Origin: Microbacterium sp. C5A9
GTDB taxonomy: Bacteria; Actinomycetota; Actinomycetes; Actinomycetales; Microbacteriaceae
NCBI RefSeq assembly: GCF_022627955.1
Contig: NZ_JABXGD010000002.1
Span: forward strand, 62,001 to 126,000
Direction: 5' to 3'
Length of the DNA stretch: 64,000 bases
Shown: positions 56,513 through 64,000 of the stretch, one piece after another
Layout: every line of letters starts with the position of its first letter
Numbering within the stretch: position 1 is the first letter of the stretch
Translations under genes and position numbers: made by a program
Notes under the pieces: generated by a model
The model's input: only the letters and a program-made list of their open reading frames with translations
Database searches by the model: none
What the model was told of the DNA's origin: nothing

Positions 56513-57735
56513 TGCCTGCGCCCGCTGAGGGCGCCCGCTCCCGTCGCACCGGGTCGACCCGGCGACAGTTCCTCCTCGGAGGGGCTGTCGCCGGCGTCGG
56601 CGCGGTCGCGGCGGTCGGTGCGGACATCGCCCTGAACACCCGCACACCGGCCCCCGCGCCCGCGACACCGATGAACGGCGAGGAGACGGTTCCCTTCTTC
56701 GGCGCCCACCAGGCCGGCGTCGACACGTCGGCGCAGGCGCACGGCACCTTCGTCGCGCTCGATCTGCACGACGGCGTCGACCGCGGAGCACTCACCCGGC
56801 TCATGCGCATCCTCACCGATGACGCGGCCCGCCTGACCCAGGGAATCCCGGCCCTCGCCGACTCCGAACCCGAACTCGCGCTCTCACCGGCGCGCCTCAC
56901 GGTGACGTTCGGCTTCGGGCCGGGGTTCGTCGAGCGGGCCGGGGGTGCCGCGCCCGACTGGTTGGCGCCGCTGCCGGCGTTCCGCGTGGATCAGCTGCGC
57001 CCGGAGTTCTCCGACGGCGACCTGCTGCTGCAGATCGCCGGCGACGATCCGCTCACGGTCGCGCATGCGACGAGGATGCTCCTGAAGGATGCGCGGGGAT
57101 TCGCCGGCATCCGCTGGACGCAGCAGGGCTTCCGTCGCGCATACGGCACCGAGCGTCCTGGCACGACCATGCGCAACCTGTTCGGTCAGGTCGACGGCAC
57201 CACCAATCCGCAGCCGGGCACGACGGACTTCGACGAGATCGTCTGGTCCGGGGGCGGCTGGCTCGAGGGAGGCACCGGCATGGTGGTCCGCCGTATCCGG
57301 ATGGATCTCGACAAGTGGGATCGTCTCGACCGCAGCGGGCGTGACGCGTCCGTGGGCCGCACACTCGCGAACGGTGCGCCCCTCACGGGCTCGGCGGAGT
57401 TCGATGAGCCCGACTTCGAGGCGACGACGGCCATCGGGTTCCCGGTCATCCCGCAGTTCGCGCACATCCGCCGAGCACGCGGCGACGGCAGCCGACGCAT
57501 CTTCCGTCGTGGGTACAACTACGACGAGCGTCCCCTCGGCGCGGAGGTGTCGGACTCCGGCCTCATCTTCGTGTCCTTCCAAGCCGACATCGCCCGGCAG
57601 TTCACACCCATGCAGCAGCGCCTCGACGAACTCGACCTGCTCAACGAGTGGACCACGCCCATCGGCTCCGCCGTCTTCGCCGTCCCGCCGGGATGCAGCG
57701 ACGACGGTTTCATCGGCGACACCCTCCTCACCTGA
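56512..57735 (+). CDS. Tat-exported DyP-type haem peroxidase (EfeB-like)
   Basis: A 407-residue peroxidase with a twin-arginine signal (RRQFLLGG, residues about 18-25). The DyP hallmark GxxDG appears as FGQVDGTTNP (about residues 224-233) with the distal catalytic Asp, and FVSFQADIARQFTPMQQRLD is the typical C-terminal haem region. Family members oxidise dyes or phenols with H2O2 and EfeB takes part in iron release from haem. It sits between copper chaperones and a PepSY membrane protein, translationally coupled to PCuAC. Confidence 0.92.
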   Translation: MPAPAEGARSRRTGSTRRQFLLGGAVAGVGAVAAVGADIALNTRTPAPAPATPMNGEETVPFFGAHQAGVDTSAQAHGTFVALDLHDGVDRGALTRLMRILTDDAARLTQGIPALADSEPELALSPARLTVTFGFGPGFVERAGGAAPDWLAPLPAFRVDQLRPEFSDGDLLLQIAGDDPLTVAHATRMLLKDARGFAGIRWTQQGFRRAYGTERPGTTMRNLFGQVDGTTNPQPGTTDFDEIVWSGGGWLEGGTGMVVRRIRMDLDKWDRLDRSGRDASVGRTLANGAPLTGSAEFDEPDFEATTAIGFPVIPQFAHIRRARGDGSRRIFRRGYNYDERPLGAEVSDSGLIFVSFQADIARQFTPMQQRLDELDLLNEWTTPIGSAVFAVPPGCSDDGFIGDTLLT

Positions 57736-57744
57736 AAGCACCCC

Positions 57745-59187
57745 ATGACCCTCACCGAGACCCACGCGCCACCGCCGTCCGTCCCCTCCGCCCCTCGTGC
57801 TCGCCGCTGGTTCGGCCCGCTGCTGCTGCGACTCCACTTCTTCGCGGGCATCCTCGTCGGACCCTTCATCCTCATCGCCGCGCTCAGCGGTGCGCTCTAC
57901 GCGCTCACGCCGCAGCTCGAGCAGGCGGTGTACGCGCACGAGCTCCATGCCCCAAAGAGCGACACGACCCTCACCCTGGCCGCGCAGATCGAGGCGGCAG
58001 ACGACTATCTGGGTGAGGATGCGGCTCTGTCTGCCGTGCGTCCCGCGCCGGAGAACGGCGACACGACCCGCATCATGTACGCCGAGGAGGGGCTCGGGGC
58101 GAGCGAGTCCCGTGCGGTGTTCGTCGACCCAGGAACCGGGGAGATCCGTGGGGACCTCGTCGTGTACGGCACCAGCGGATCCACTCCGCTGCGCACCTGG
58201 ATCAGCACTCTCCACCGCAACCTCCACCTGGGCGAGCCGGGGCGGGTGTACAGCGAGCTCGCCGCGTCGTGGCTCGGTATCGTGGCCGTCGCCGGCCTCG
58301 CCCTCTGGATCATCCGGATCCGCCGCGCGCGTGTGAAGAAGGACCTCCTTCGCCCGAACCCTGCACACCGGGGCTACCGCCGCCTCTTCGGCTGGCACAC
58401 CTCCGTGGGCATCTGGGTGCTGCTCGGCGCGCTCTTCCTCTCTGCGACCGGCATCACCTGGTCGCAGTTCGCCGGCGCGAACGTCTCCGCGCTCCGCGCA
58501 TCGTTCGACGGGGGTACGCCCGCTCTCGTCACCGACCTCGACGGGCAGGCGGCGGATGCCGACGAGCACGCGCACCACCATGGTGCCCAGAGCGCACCCA
58601 CCGGCGCCGCGAACCCGGCGACCTTCGACGCGATCCTCGCCATCGCGCACCGCGCGAACGTCAACACCGGACAGGTCGAGATCACGCCCCCCGCGCAGCC
58701 GGGGACGGCCTGGACGATCCGTGAGATCAAGACCGGCTTCCCCACCGAGGGCGATTCGCTCGCCATCGACGGCACCACCATGCAGGTGGTCGACCGGATC
58801 GACTTCGCCGATCTCCCTCTCACCGCCAAACTCGCCAGCTGGGGCATCAATCTCCACATGGGCGTGCTGTTCGGCTTCGCCAATCAGATCGTCCTGTTCC
58901 TCATCGCCATCGCGCTCGTGGCCATGGTCGTGATCGGCTACGCGATGTGGTGGAAGCGCCGGCCCGCCGGTCGCCCCGATCGTCGCGTCGGCAGCGTGCC
59001 CGGTCCCGCTCTTCGCGAGGCACCGTGGTGGGGTGTCACCGCCGTCGCGGCCGCCGGCGTTGTGATCGGGATCTGGCTTCCGACGGTCGGCTGGACCCTC
59101 GTCGGATTCCTCGCCGTCGACCTCGTGCTCCGCGTCGTCGTCCGATCCCGGTCGCGGCGATCCGTGCCGGCCGTCGATCGCCGCTAG
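57745..59187 (+). CDS. PepSY-TM protein (ferric-reductase/siderophore-uptake-like)
   Basis: A 480-residue membrane protein of the PepSY-associated TM family. Helix 1 includes LRLHFFAGILVGPFILIAALSG, then a PepSY domain (about residues 70-150), HRNLHLGEPGRVYSE, LFGWHTSVGIWVLLGALFL, and a later INLHMGVLFGFANQ; the recurrent His in helices may hold haem. A loop near residue 275 is His-rich (ADEHAHHHGAQ). It could transfer electrons across the membrane to reduce ferric or cupric ions. It is the last gene of the cluster and is followed by a strong terminator. Confidence 0.85.
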   Translation: MTLTETHAPPPSVPSAPRARRWFGPLLLRLHFFAGILVGPFILIAALSGALYALTPQLEQAVYAHELHAPKSDTTLTLAAQIEAADDYLGEDAALSAVRPAPENGDTTRIMYAEEGLGASESRAVFVDPGTGEIRGDLVVYGTSGSTPLRTWISTLHRNLHLGEPGRVYSELAASWLGIVAVAGLALWIIRIRRARVKKDLLRPNPAHRGYRRLFGWHTSVGIWVLLGALFLSATGITWSQFAGANVSALRASFDGGTPALVTDLDGQAADADEHAHHHGAQSAPTGAANPATFDAILAIAHRANVNTGQVEITPPAQPGTAWTIREIKTGFPTEGDSLAIDGTTMQVVDRIDFADLPLTAKLASWGINLHMGVLFGFANQIVLFLIAIALVAMVVIGYAMWWKRRPAGRPDRRVGSVPGPALREAPWWGVTAVAAAGVVIGIWLPTVGWTLVGFLAVDLVLRVVVRSRSRRSVPAVDRR

Positions 59188-59203
59188 CTCGGCCGCAGAA
59201 AGG

Positions 59204-59235
59204 AGAACGGCCGCCTGATCTCAGGCGGCCGTTCT
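59204..59235. terminator. Terminator after the PepSY gene
   Basis: A perfect 15-bp stem (59204-59218 and 59221-59235) with a two-base loop and a T-rich end on the plus strand. Confidence 0.85.
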
Positions 59236-59286
59236 TCTGCGAAGGGGTTCCGGACGAATCGTGACTCGTGCGAACCCGATGTGATG

Positions 59287-59359
59287 TGCCCCCGACAGGA
59301 GTCGAACCTGCGACCTACGGTACCGGAAACCGGCGCTCTATCCACTGAGCTACGGAGGC
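59287..59359 (-). tRNA. tRNA-Arg (anticodon CCG)
   Basis: A 73-base cloverleaf reads on the minus strand: acceptor GCCTCCG paired with CGGGGGC (one G-U), D stem GCTC/GAGC, anticodon loop TTCCGGT giving anticodon CCG, T stem GCAGG/CCTGT with TTCGACT loop, discriminator A73. CCA is not encoded. The outermost anticodon-stem pair (27-43) is a C-U mismatch. It reads the CGG arginine codon, used heavily in GC-rich genes. Confidence 0.93.
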
Positions 59360-59375
59360 GTACCGGTCGACAATA

Positions 59376-60182
59376 TCACTGCTCGGCGGTGGTCTCCGAC
59401 CCGGCCTCAGTCACGGGCGCGTCGCCGAGCTCGGCGAGTGCCGCGGCGACCTTCTCGGCGAGGTAGCGGTGACCGTCTGTCGAGGGATGCTTGCGTCCGA
59501 GATCGACGTCGATCACCGAGAGGTAGTTCTGCTCGGTGATCCAGCTCTGGGCGATGGGGGAGATATACCACCATCCGCGCGCGGCGGCCAGCTCGCCCAG
59601 ATCCTTGTCGATGCGGGCGGTGCCCGCGCCCACGGGAAGCTCGTGCGGAGCGGGGCCGAGCACCACGATCGTGGCCTCGGGGTATGTGGCCGACATGGCG
59701 TCCCAGGCGGCGGTCACCGCGTCGCGATAGCCCGCCTCGCCCTGTTCTCGGTCGTTGATCGACCCCTGCATGATGATGAGGTCGGGGGAGAGCGACGGAT
59801 CGAGGGCGGCGATCCGCTCCCCGAAGGTCGGGCCGTCGATGCCGGGCTTGAGGTAGCCGCTGCCGCGCACGCCGTTCACGATCGTCTCTCCGCCGAGCAG
59901 ATCCGCGAGCAGGTACGCGTACCCCTCGGTGGGGAGGGTCGCTGCCGAGCCGTAGGTCCAGGAATCGCCGAAGACGAGCACGGTCGGATCCTCCGGCAGC
60001 AGCAGGGGAGCGGGGGAGATCGCGACGGTGTTCGCATCGGTGGATGCCGCGCCGACCGGTGCGGTCGTGGGCGACGACGTCCATGGTCTCCACACCCCGA
60101 GGACCACGGCCGCGACGGCCAGGATCACCGCGATCGCGACCCCTGCGACGGGCAGGTGGCGGCGGGCGGTGGCGGGGGTCAT
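59376..60182 (-). CDS. SGNH/GDSL-type hydrolase, membrane anchored
   Basis: A 268-residue protein with one N-terminal membrane helix (about residues 12-35) and an extracytoplasmic SGNH domain: VLVFGDSWTYGS (catalytic Ser), VRGSGYLKPG (oxyanion Gly), MQGSINDREQ (Asn) and HPSTDGHRYLA (Asp/His). Typical roles are esterase or O-acetyl removal from cell-wall glycans or lipids; the substrate is unknown. ATG 60182 lies six bases after TACAGT on the minus strand. The tRNA lies immediately downstream in the same direction. Confidence 0.85.
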   Translation of the reverse strand: MTPATARRHLPVAGVAIAVILAVAAVVLGVWRPWTSSPTTAPVGAASTDANTVAISPAPLLLPEDPTVLVFGDSWTYGSAATLPTEGYAYLLADLLGGETIVNGVRGSGYLKPGIDGPTFGERIAALDPSLSPDLIIMQGSINDREQGEAGYRDAVTAAWDAMSATYPEATIVVLGPAPHELPVGAGTARIDKDLGELAAARGWWYISPIAQSWITEQNYLSVIDVDLGRKHPSTDGHRYLAEKVAAALAELGDAPVTEAGSETTAEQ

Positions 60183-60188
60183 GGCATG

Positions 60189-60194
60189 ACTGTA
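60189..60194 (-). promoter_or_regulatory. Leaderless-type -10 for the SGNH gene
   Basis: TACAGT on the minus strand, six bases before ATG 60182. Confidence 0.5.
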
Positions 60195-60237
60195 GATCAC
60201 GATTCCCCCGGCGCAAATTCCCGCGCGTGACGAGCCG

Positions 60238-60243
60238 TAAACT
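60238..60243 (+). promoter_or_regulatory. -10 for argS
   Basis: TAAACT nine bases before ATG 60253; an ATG at 60247 is too close to the hexamer to be the start on this mRNA. No T-box leader is present. Confidence 0.5.
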
Positions 60244-60252
60244 GGGATGCCT

Positions 60253-61917
60253 ATGAACCCTGAAACGCTCGCCGAAGCCCTTCTCGCCGTCCTCGCACCG
60301 ATCGCCGAGGAACGACGTCCCGGCGAGCCGCTCGCCGTCACCGCGTCCGACATCGTGTTCGAGCGTCCGCGCAACCGCGATCACGGCGATTGGGCCTCGA
60401 ACATCGCGATGCGCCTCGCGAAGCCGTTCGGCACGAACCCTCGTGAGCTGGCGCAGCAGATCGTCGACGGGCTGGCGCAGGTCGACGGCGTGCAGAGCGC
60501 CGAGGTCGCCGGGCCCGGGTTCATCAACATCCGCCTGGATGCCGCCGCCGCAGGGGCACTCGCGAAGGTCATCGTCGACGCGGGGGAGAAGTACGGGACC
60601 AACACGTCGCAGGCCGGCGTCAGCGTGAACGTGGAGTTCGTGTCGGCGAACCCGACCGGACCTCTGCACATCGCTCACACCCGGTGGGCAGCGCTCGGCG
60701 ACTCGATCGTGCGCCTGCTCCTCGCCAGTGGTGCGCACGCCGTCCGCGAGTACTACATCAACGACGCGGGCGCTCAGATGGAGCGATTCGCCGTCTCGGT
60801 GCTCGCCGCAGCGAAGAACGAGCCGACACCGGAGGGCGGATATCCGGGGGAGTACATCACGACGCTCGCGGGCCGCGTGCTCCAGGCGCGCCCGGACCTG
60901 CTGCAGCTTCCGGAGGACGAGCAGCTGGTGGTCGCGCGCGAAGCCGCCTACGGGTTCCAGCTCGCCGAGATCAAGAGTTCGCTCAGCCGCTTCAACGTGC
61001 CGTTCGATGTGTGGTTCTCCGAGCGCACGTTGCACGCGAAGGACCCGTCCGGTTCCAGCCTGATCGACCAGGCCGTCGACCGGCTCCGCGAGCAGGGGCA
61101 CGTGTTCGATGACGAGGGCGCCGTCTGGGTGCGCACGACCGACTTCGGCGACGACAAGGACCGTGTGATCCGCCGCTCGAACGGCGAGTACACCTACTTC
61201 GCAGCCGACGCCGCGTACTACCTCAACAAGGGCGACCGCGGCTTCACCAAGAAGATCTATCTCCTCGGGGCCGATCATCACGGGTACGTGCATCGTCTCA
61301 AGGCGGTCGCGGGAGCGGCCGGGGAAGACCCGCAGGAGAACGTCGAGGTGCTGATCGGCCAGATGGTGTCCATCAACGGCGCGCGTCTGAGCAAGCGCGC
61401 GGGCAACATCATCGAGATGGATGACCTCTTGGACTGGCTGGGCACCGACGCGCTGCGGTACTCGCTCGAACGCTCACCTGCCGACTCGCCGCTGGACCTC
61501 GACCCCGAGCTGCTGCAGAAGCGCACGAACGACAACCCCGTCTTCTACGTGCAGTACGCGCACGCCCGCACCCACAACGTCGCGCGCAACGCCGGCGACT
61601 CGGGCGTCGACCGTTCGGAGTTCGCGCCCGAGACCCTCACGCACGAGACAGAGGCCGCTCTGCTCGGAGCGCTGCAGGAGTTCCCGCGCATCGTCGCCTT
61701 CGCGGCCGAGGTGCGCGAGCCGCACCGCGTGGCTCGGTACCTCGAGGAACTCGCGGGCCTGTATCACCGCTGGTACGACAACTGCCGCGTGATCCCGCAG
61801 GGCGACGACCCGATCGAGACCGTGCACCGCACGCGTCTCTGGCTCAACGACGCGGCCGGACAGGTCTTCCGCAACGGCCTCGACCTTCTGGGAGTCTCGG
61901 CACCCGAGCGGATGTAG
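60253..61917 (+). CDS. argS: Arginyl-tRNA synthetase
   Basis: A 554-residue class Ia synthetase. The N-terminal tRNA-binding domain (about residues 1-120) precedes the HIGH-type motif in NPTGPLHIAHTR, and the KMSKS-type loop is GARLSKRAGN. The C-terminal helical domain ends in the DALR anticodon-binding region (FYVQYAHARTHNVARNAG onward). Normal length. It lies close to a tRNA-Arg gene on the other strand, probably by chance. It is followed by the LmeA-like gene. Confidence 0.95.
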   Translation: MNPETLAEALLAVLAPIAEERRPGEPLAVTASDIVFERPRNRDHGDWASNIAMRLAKPFGTNPRELAQQIVDGLAQVDGVQSAEVAGPGFINIRLDAAAAGALAKVIVDAGEKYGTNTSQAGVSVNVEFVSANPTGPLHIAHTRWAALGDSIVRLLLASGAHAVREYYINDAGAQMERFAVSVLAAAKNEPTPEGGYPGEYITTLAGRVLQARPDLLQLPEDEQLVVAREAAYGFQLAEIKSSLSRFNVPFDVWFSERTLHAKDPSGSSLIDQAVDRLREQGHVFDDEGAVWVRTTDFGDDKDRVIRRSNGEYTYFAADAAYYLNKGDRGFTKKIYLLGADHHGYVHRLKAVAGAAGEDPQENVEVLIGQMVSINGARLSKRAGNIIEMDDLLDWLGTDALRYSLERSPADSPLDLDPELLQKRTNDNPVFYVQYAHARTHNVARNAGDSGVDRSEFAPETLTHETEAALLGALQEFPRIVAFAAEVREPHRVARYLEELAGLYHRWYDNCRVIPQGDDPIETVHRTRLWLNDAAGQVFRNGLDLLGVSAPERM

Positions 61918-61941
61918 TCGGTCCGCCGATCCGGCGTACGG

Positions 61942-61947
61942 CAGGAT
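61942..61947 (+). promoter_or_regulatory. Leaderless-type -10 for the LmeA-like gene
   Basis: CAGGAT six bases before ATG 61954; weak match. Confidence 0.3.
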
Positions 61948-61953
61948 GGCACC

Positions 61954-62796
61954 ATGAGCGACGACAATCACACGCTGCCGTATCCCGCCGCCGATTCCGA
62001 GCACCCGACGCTCGTGATCCCGGGTGAGGGAGCGGATGCGCCGGCACCGCGCCGTCGCAAGCGGTGGCCGTGGGTGGTCGCGATCGTGCTCGTGGTGCTG
62101 GTCGGGCTCGTGGTGGCCGCGGAGTTCATCGCGAGAGCGGTGCTCCCCGGCGTCGTCCGCTCGATGGTGATCGAGCAGCTCGATCTGCCCGCCGATCAGC
62201 AGCTCGACGTGACGGCTGACGGCATCCTGCTGCCGCAGCTGATCGGCGGCCGCCTCGACAGCCTGCAGCTCTCGACCGACTCGGTCACGCTCGAGGGCAT
62301 CACCGGCGCGGTCGATGTCACGGCCGAGGGAGTGCCGTTGCGCGGAGGCGATCTCGACGGAGCGTCCGGCACGATCCGCGTCGACGAGTCCCAGTTCACC
62401 GAACTGCTCTCGGGCACCGAGCTGCCGGTCGACGCGGTCGCCTTCGAGGCGCCGAACGCCACGGTGTCGGGGTCTGTCAGCGTCCTGGGCGTCGCGATCC
62501 CGATCTCGCTCACGGTGACGCCGGGCGTCGCGGACGGCGACCTGGAGCTCACCCCGGTCGGTCTCACCGTGGGCGGCCTCGAGATCGATGCCGAGCAGGT
62601 CGGGTCCTCGCTCGGTGCACTCGGGGCGAACCTCACCCAGACTCAGCGGGTCTGCATCGCCGACCGGCTCCCTGCAGGGCTCACACTGTCAGATCTCCAG
62701 ATCGACGGGAGCGTCGCTGTGATCGACGTCGATGTCGACGGTGCGATCGTCACCGACGAGACCCTTCAGCAGCCGGGCGTCTGCCCGCAGAGCTGA
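61954..62796 (+). CDS. LmeA-family (DUF2993) phospholipid-binding protein
   Basis: A 280-residue protein with a ~45-residue acidic then basic cytoplasmic N-terminus (RRRKRWPWVV), one membrane helix (about residues 45-65) and an extracytoplasmic DUF2993 domain. In mycobacteria the LmeA member binds phosphatidylinositol lipids and supports lipomannan maturation. The domain is rich in beta strands (QLDVTADGILLPQLIGG and repeated pattern). One Cys pair may form near the C-terminus (RVCIADR, PGVCPQS). It converges on the YihY-family gene three bases later. Confidence 0.8.
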   Translation: MSDDNHTLPYPAADSEHPTLVIPGEGADAPAPRRRKRWPWVVAIVLVVLVGLVVAAEFIARAVLPGVVRSMVIEQLDLPADQQLDVTADGILLPQLIGGRLDSLQLSTDSVTLEGITGAVDVTAEGVPLRGGDLDGASGTIRVDESQFTELLSGTELPVDAVAFEAPNATVSGSVSVLGVAIPISLTVTPGVADGDLELTPVGLTVGGLEIDAEQVGSSLGALGANLTQTQRVCIADRLPAGLTLSDLQIDGSVAVIDVDVDGAIVTDETLQQPGVCPQS

Positions 62797-62799
62797 TCC

Positions 62800-63858
62800 T
62801 CAGTCGGTCTTCTGCTCGACCCCGCGCGCCGCGCGCTCGGCTTCCTGCGCGGTCCTGAGCGTCGCGGTGGCGAGAGCGACCTCGGCTTCGGCCCGCTGCA
62901 CACGCCGCTGCTCGAAGGTCTTCGCGCCGAAGCGGGCGTGCACCCGGTCGTGCCGCTCGTCCTCCGACGTCACGATGTAGGCGCAAGCGATGAGCATGAC
63001 CTGGGTCGAGAGGTTGAGCCAGATGAGCAGCGCCAGCAGCGACGCGAACGAGGCCAGCAGCGGATTGCTGGTGGCTCCGCCGATGAAGAGGCTCGAGAGC
63101 TCCTGCAGCACGAGCAGGCCGACACCGCCGATCAGCGCGCCGGTCCAGAGTGAGCGGGGCGACGCGGCGACACCGGAGAGCAGACGGAAGACACCGGCGA
63201 TCAGCACGGTGTTGAGCGCGAGGACCACGAGGAGCGACACGATCCTGACGCTCCACGTCGCGGCCGCGGAGTCCTCGTCGAGTCCGAGGAGCCCGGTGAT
63301 CCAGGTGATGCCGAGTCTGCCCACGAAGGTCACCGCGGCCGAGGCGACGAAGAGCACCGCGACGCCGAGCGCGAGCAGGAGGTTGCGCAGCAGGACCCAG
63401 ATGAACAGGATGTCGTCCTGCGCGGTCCCCGAGATCAGGCGTACCGCGGTGCGGAGCGAGCCGACAGCGCTGAGTGCCGATCCGGTGAGGGCGACGGCCG
63501 AGACGATCCCGGCGATCGAGAGCGACAGCGGGACCCGCAGGTCGTCAGGGTCGATCACGCCCCCCTCGCCGATGAGGCCCGGCACCACCGACTGCACGGC
63601 GTCGATGATGGCCCGCCACGCCTCCGGGTTGCCCGCCAGCCAGAGCGCCGCGATCGAGAACCCGAGCAGAACACCGGCGAACACGCTGAACAGCGCACGG
63701 TAGGTGACGCTATCGGCGAGCATGGGACCCCGCCGCTCGCTGTAGAGGAGGAAGGCGCGCACGGGGCGGCGCTCGAGAGCCCAACGGATCGCCTTCGCGC
63801 TCACCCGAGCGATCAGGCCGGGAGGCTGGGCATTCTGGGACGCGGAATCAGTGCTCAT
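62800..63858 (-). CDS. YihY/BrkB-family inner-membrane protein
   Basis: A 352-residue protein with six hydrophobic helices and the family opening SYTERRGPMLADSVTYRALFSVFAG-like stretch (about residues 40-65), and a charged coiled-coil C-terminus (QRRVQRAEAEVALATATLR). The family was once called ribonuclease BN but is a membrane protein, possibly a transporter, of unknown role. ATG 63858 follows TAAGGT by eight bases; an upstream ATG at 63894 lies beyond the promoter. Its stop is three bases from the convergent LmeA-like stop. Confidence 0.85.
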   Translation of the reverse strand: MSTDSASQNAQPPGLIARVSAKAIRWALERRPVRAFLLYSERRGPMLADSVTYRALFSVFAGVLLGFSIAALWLAGNPEAWRAIIDAVQSVVPGLIGEGGVIDPDDLRVPLSLSIAGIVSAVALTGSALSAVGSLRTAVRLISGTAQDDILFIWVLLRNLLLALGVAVLFVASAAVTFVGRLGITWITGLLGLDEDSAAATWSVRIVSLLVVLALNTVLIAGVFRLLSGVAASPRSLWTGALIGGVGLLVLQELSSLFIGGATSNPLLASFASLLALLIWLNLSTQVMLIACAYIVTSEDERHDRVHARFGAKTFEQRRVQRAEAEVALATATLRTAQEAERAARGVEQKTD

Positions 63859-63866
63859 CACGTCCC

Positions 63867-63872
63867 ACCTTA
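63867..63872 (-). promoter_or_regulatory. Leaderless-type -10 for the YihY-family gene
   Basis: TAAGGT on the minus strand, eight bases before ATG 63858. Confidence 0.5.
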
Positions 63873-63945
63873 GGAGGCGGTAGGGGGTGTTCACAGGGGG
63901 TTGACGCAGAGGGTCACCATGACGGGTGAGGCATACCGGGTGCCC

Positions 63946-63951
63946 TAGAAT
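63946..63951 (+). promoter_or_regulatory. Outward promoter toward a gene beyond the window
   Basis: TAGAAT on the plus strand with no start codon in the ~49 bases that follow, so the downstream gene (outside) has a real 5' leader. No clear -35 is seen. Confidence 0.4.
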
Positions 63952-64000
63952 CGGGTCAACCTCGCGCTGCGCCCTCGCGCCGAAACCGTCCCACGATTGG

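Noticed and set aside
60183..60252. Possible T-box or riboswitch ahead of argS
   Set aside because: Only about 70 bases are available and they hold two opposing -10 elements; no leader RNA is possible.
56884..61293. Long minus-strand frames opposite DyP/PepSY and argS
   Set aside because: They are complementary to genes with clear motifs and have no family features of their own.
1..64000. CRISPR array, insertion sequence, prophage, integron or rRNA
   Set aside because: No regularly spaced repeats, transposase, integrase or rRNA sequence was found; composition is uniform across the window.

Overview
This 64 kb window is GC-rich chromosomal DNA from an actinobacterium. The kgd-type 2-oxoglutarate dehydrogenase, GuaB1, DUF3097, LmeA-like and DinB2-like proteins, and the style of promoters and starts, fit Microbacteriaceae, most likely Microbacterium. 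It looks like ordinary core chromosome: dense genes, one tRNA, and no insertion sequence, prophage, CRISPR array or rRNA that I can see. Many genes carry a TANNNT -10 hexamer 6-9 bases before the start codon, so many mRNAs appear leaderless.

Layout. 1-9.9 kb: the 3' end of an Eis-like acetyltransferase, kgd, guaB1, and two CNNM/CorC-type metal transporter genes preceded by a 22-codon upstream ORF, then an OYE-type flavin reductase. 10-14.3 kb: NAD(P)HX dehydratase, a GT87-like membrane glycosyltransferase, a thiamine-binding protein, an MFS pump and a Nudix hydrolase. 14.3-18 kb: metX, an EEP-family nuclease/phosphatase and metY (O-acetylhomoserine route to methionine). 18.2-21.9 kb: a divergent TetR/DMT-exporter pair sharing one palindrome, then SDR, ung and a GNAT. 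21.9-26.8 kb: a complete five-gene peptide/nickel-type ABC importer. 26.9-30.2 kb: hydrolase, AhpD-like protein, MptpB-like phosphatase, and a stand-alone SIP-domain gene under an IdeR/DtxR-type iron box.

30.2-38 kb: a putative HExxH metalloprotein, an arginase-family enzyme, PspA, a TPM-domain membrane protein, DUF3097, trmB, a CPBP-like membrane protein, DUF1304 and a DinB2-like polymerase. 38-41 kb: RidA, an MDR reductase and the ohrR-ohr organic peroxide module. 41-46.1 kb: a Zur-box-controlled zinc importer (aztA divergent from aztB, a second AztD-like gene, aztC, aztD). 46.1-52.2 kb: an MFS pump, then a MalT-like LuxR regulator flanked by a small protein and a SHOCT membrane protein, each with the same inverted repeat at the same spacing from its -10. 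52.3-54.5 kb: an autoregulated marR operon with an overlapping 46-residue small ORF. 54.5-59.2 kb: a copper/haem-flavoured operon (membrane protein, CopC, PCuAC, Tat-exported DyP peroxidase, PepSY protein). 59.3-64 kb: tRNA-Arg(CCG), SGNH hydrolase, argS, an LmeA-like lipid-binding protein, a YihY/BrkB protein and a promoter running off the right edge.

The main theme is metal, redox and envelope homeostasis, with several compact regulator-operator modules readable directly from the DNA. The best candidates for something undescribed are the LuxR/SHOCT/small-protein regulon (about 47.8-51.2 kb) and the acidic/proline-rich leader ORF in front of the CNNM transporter (about 6.28-6.37 kb).
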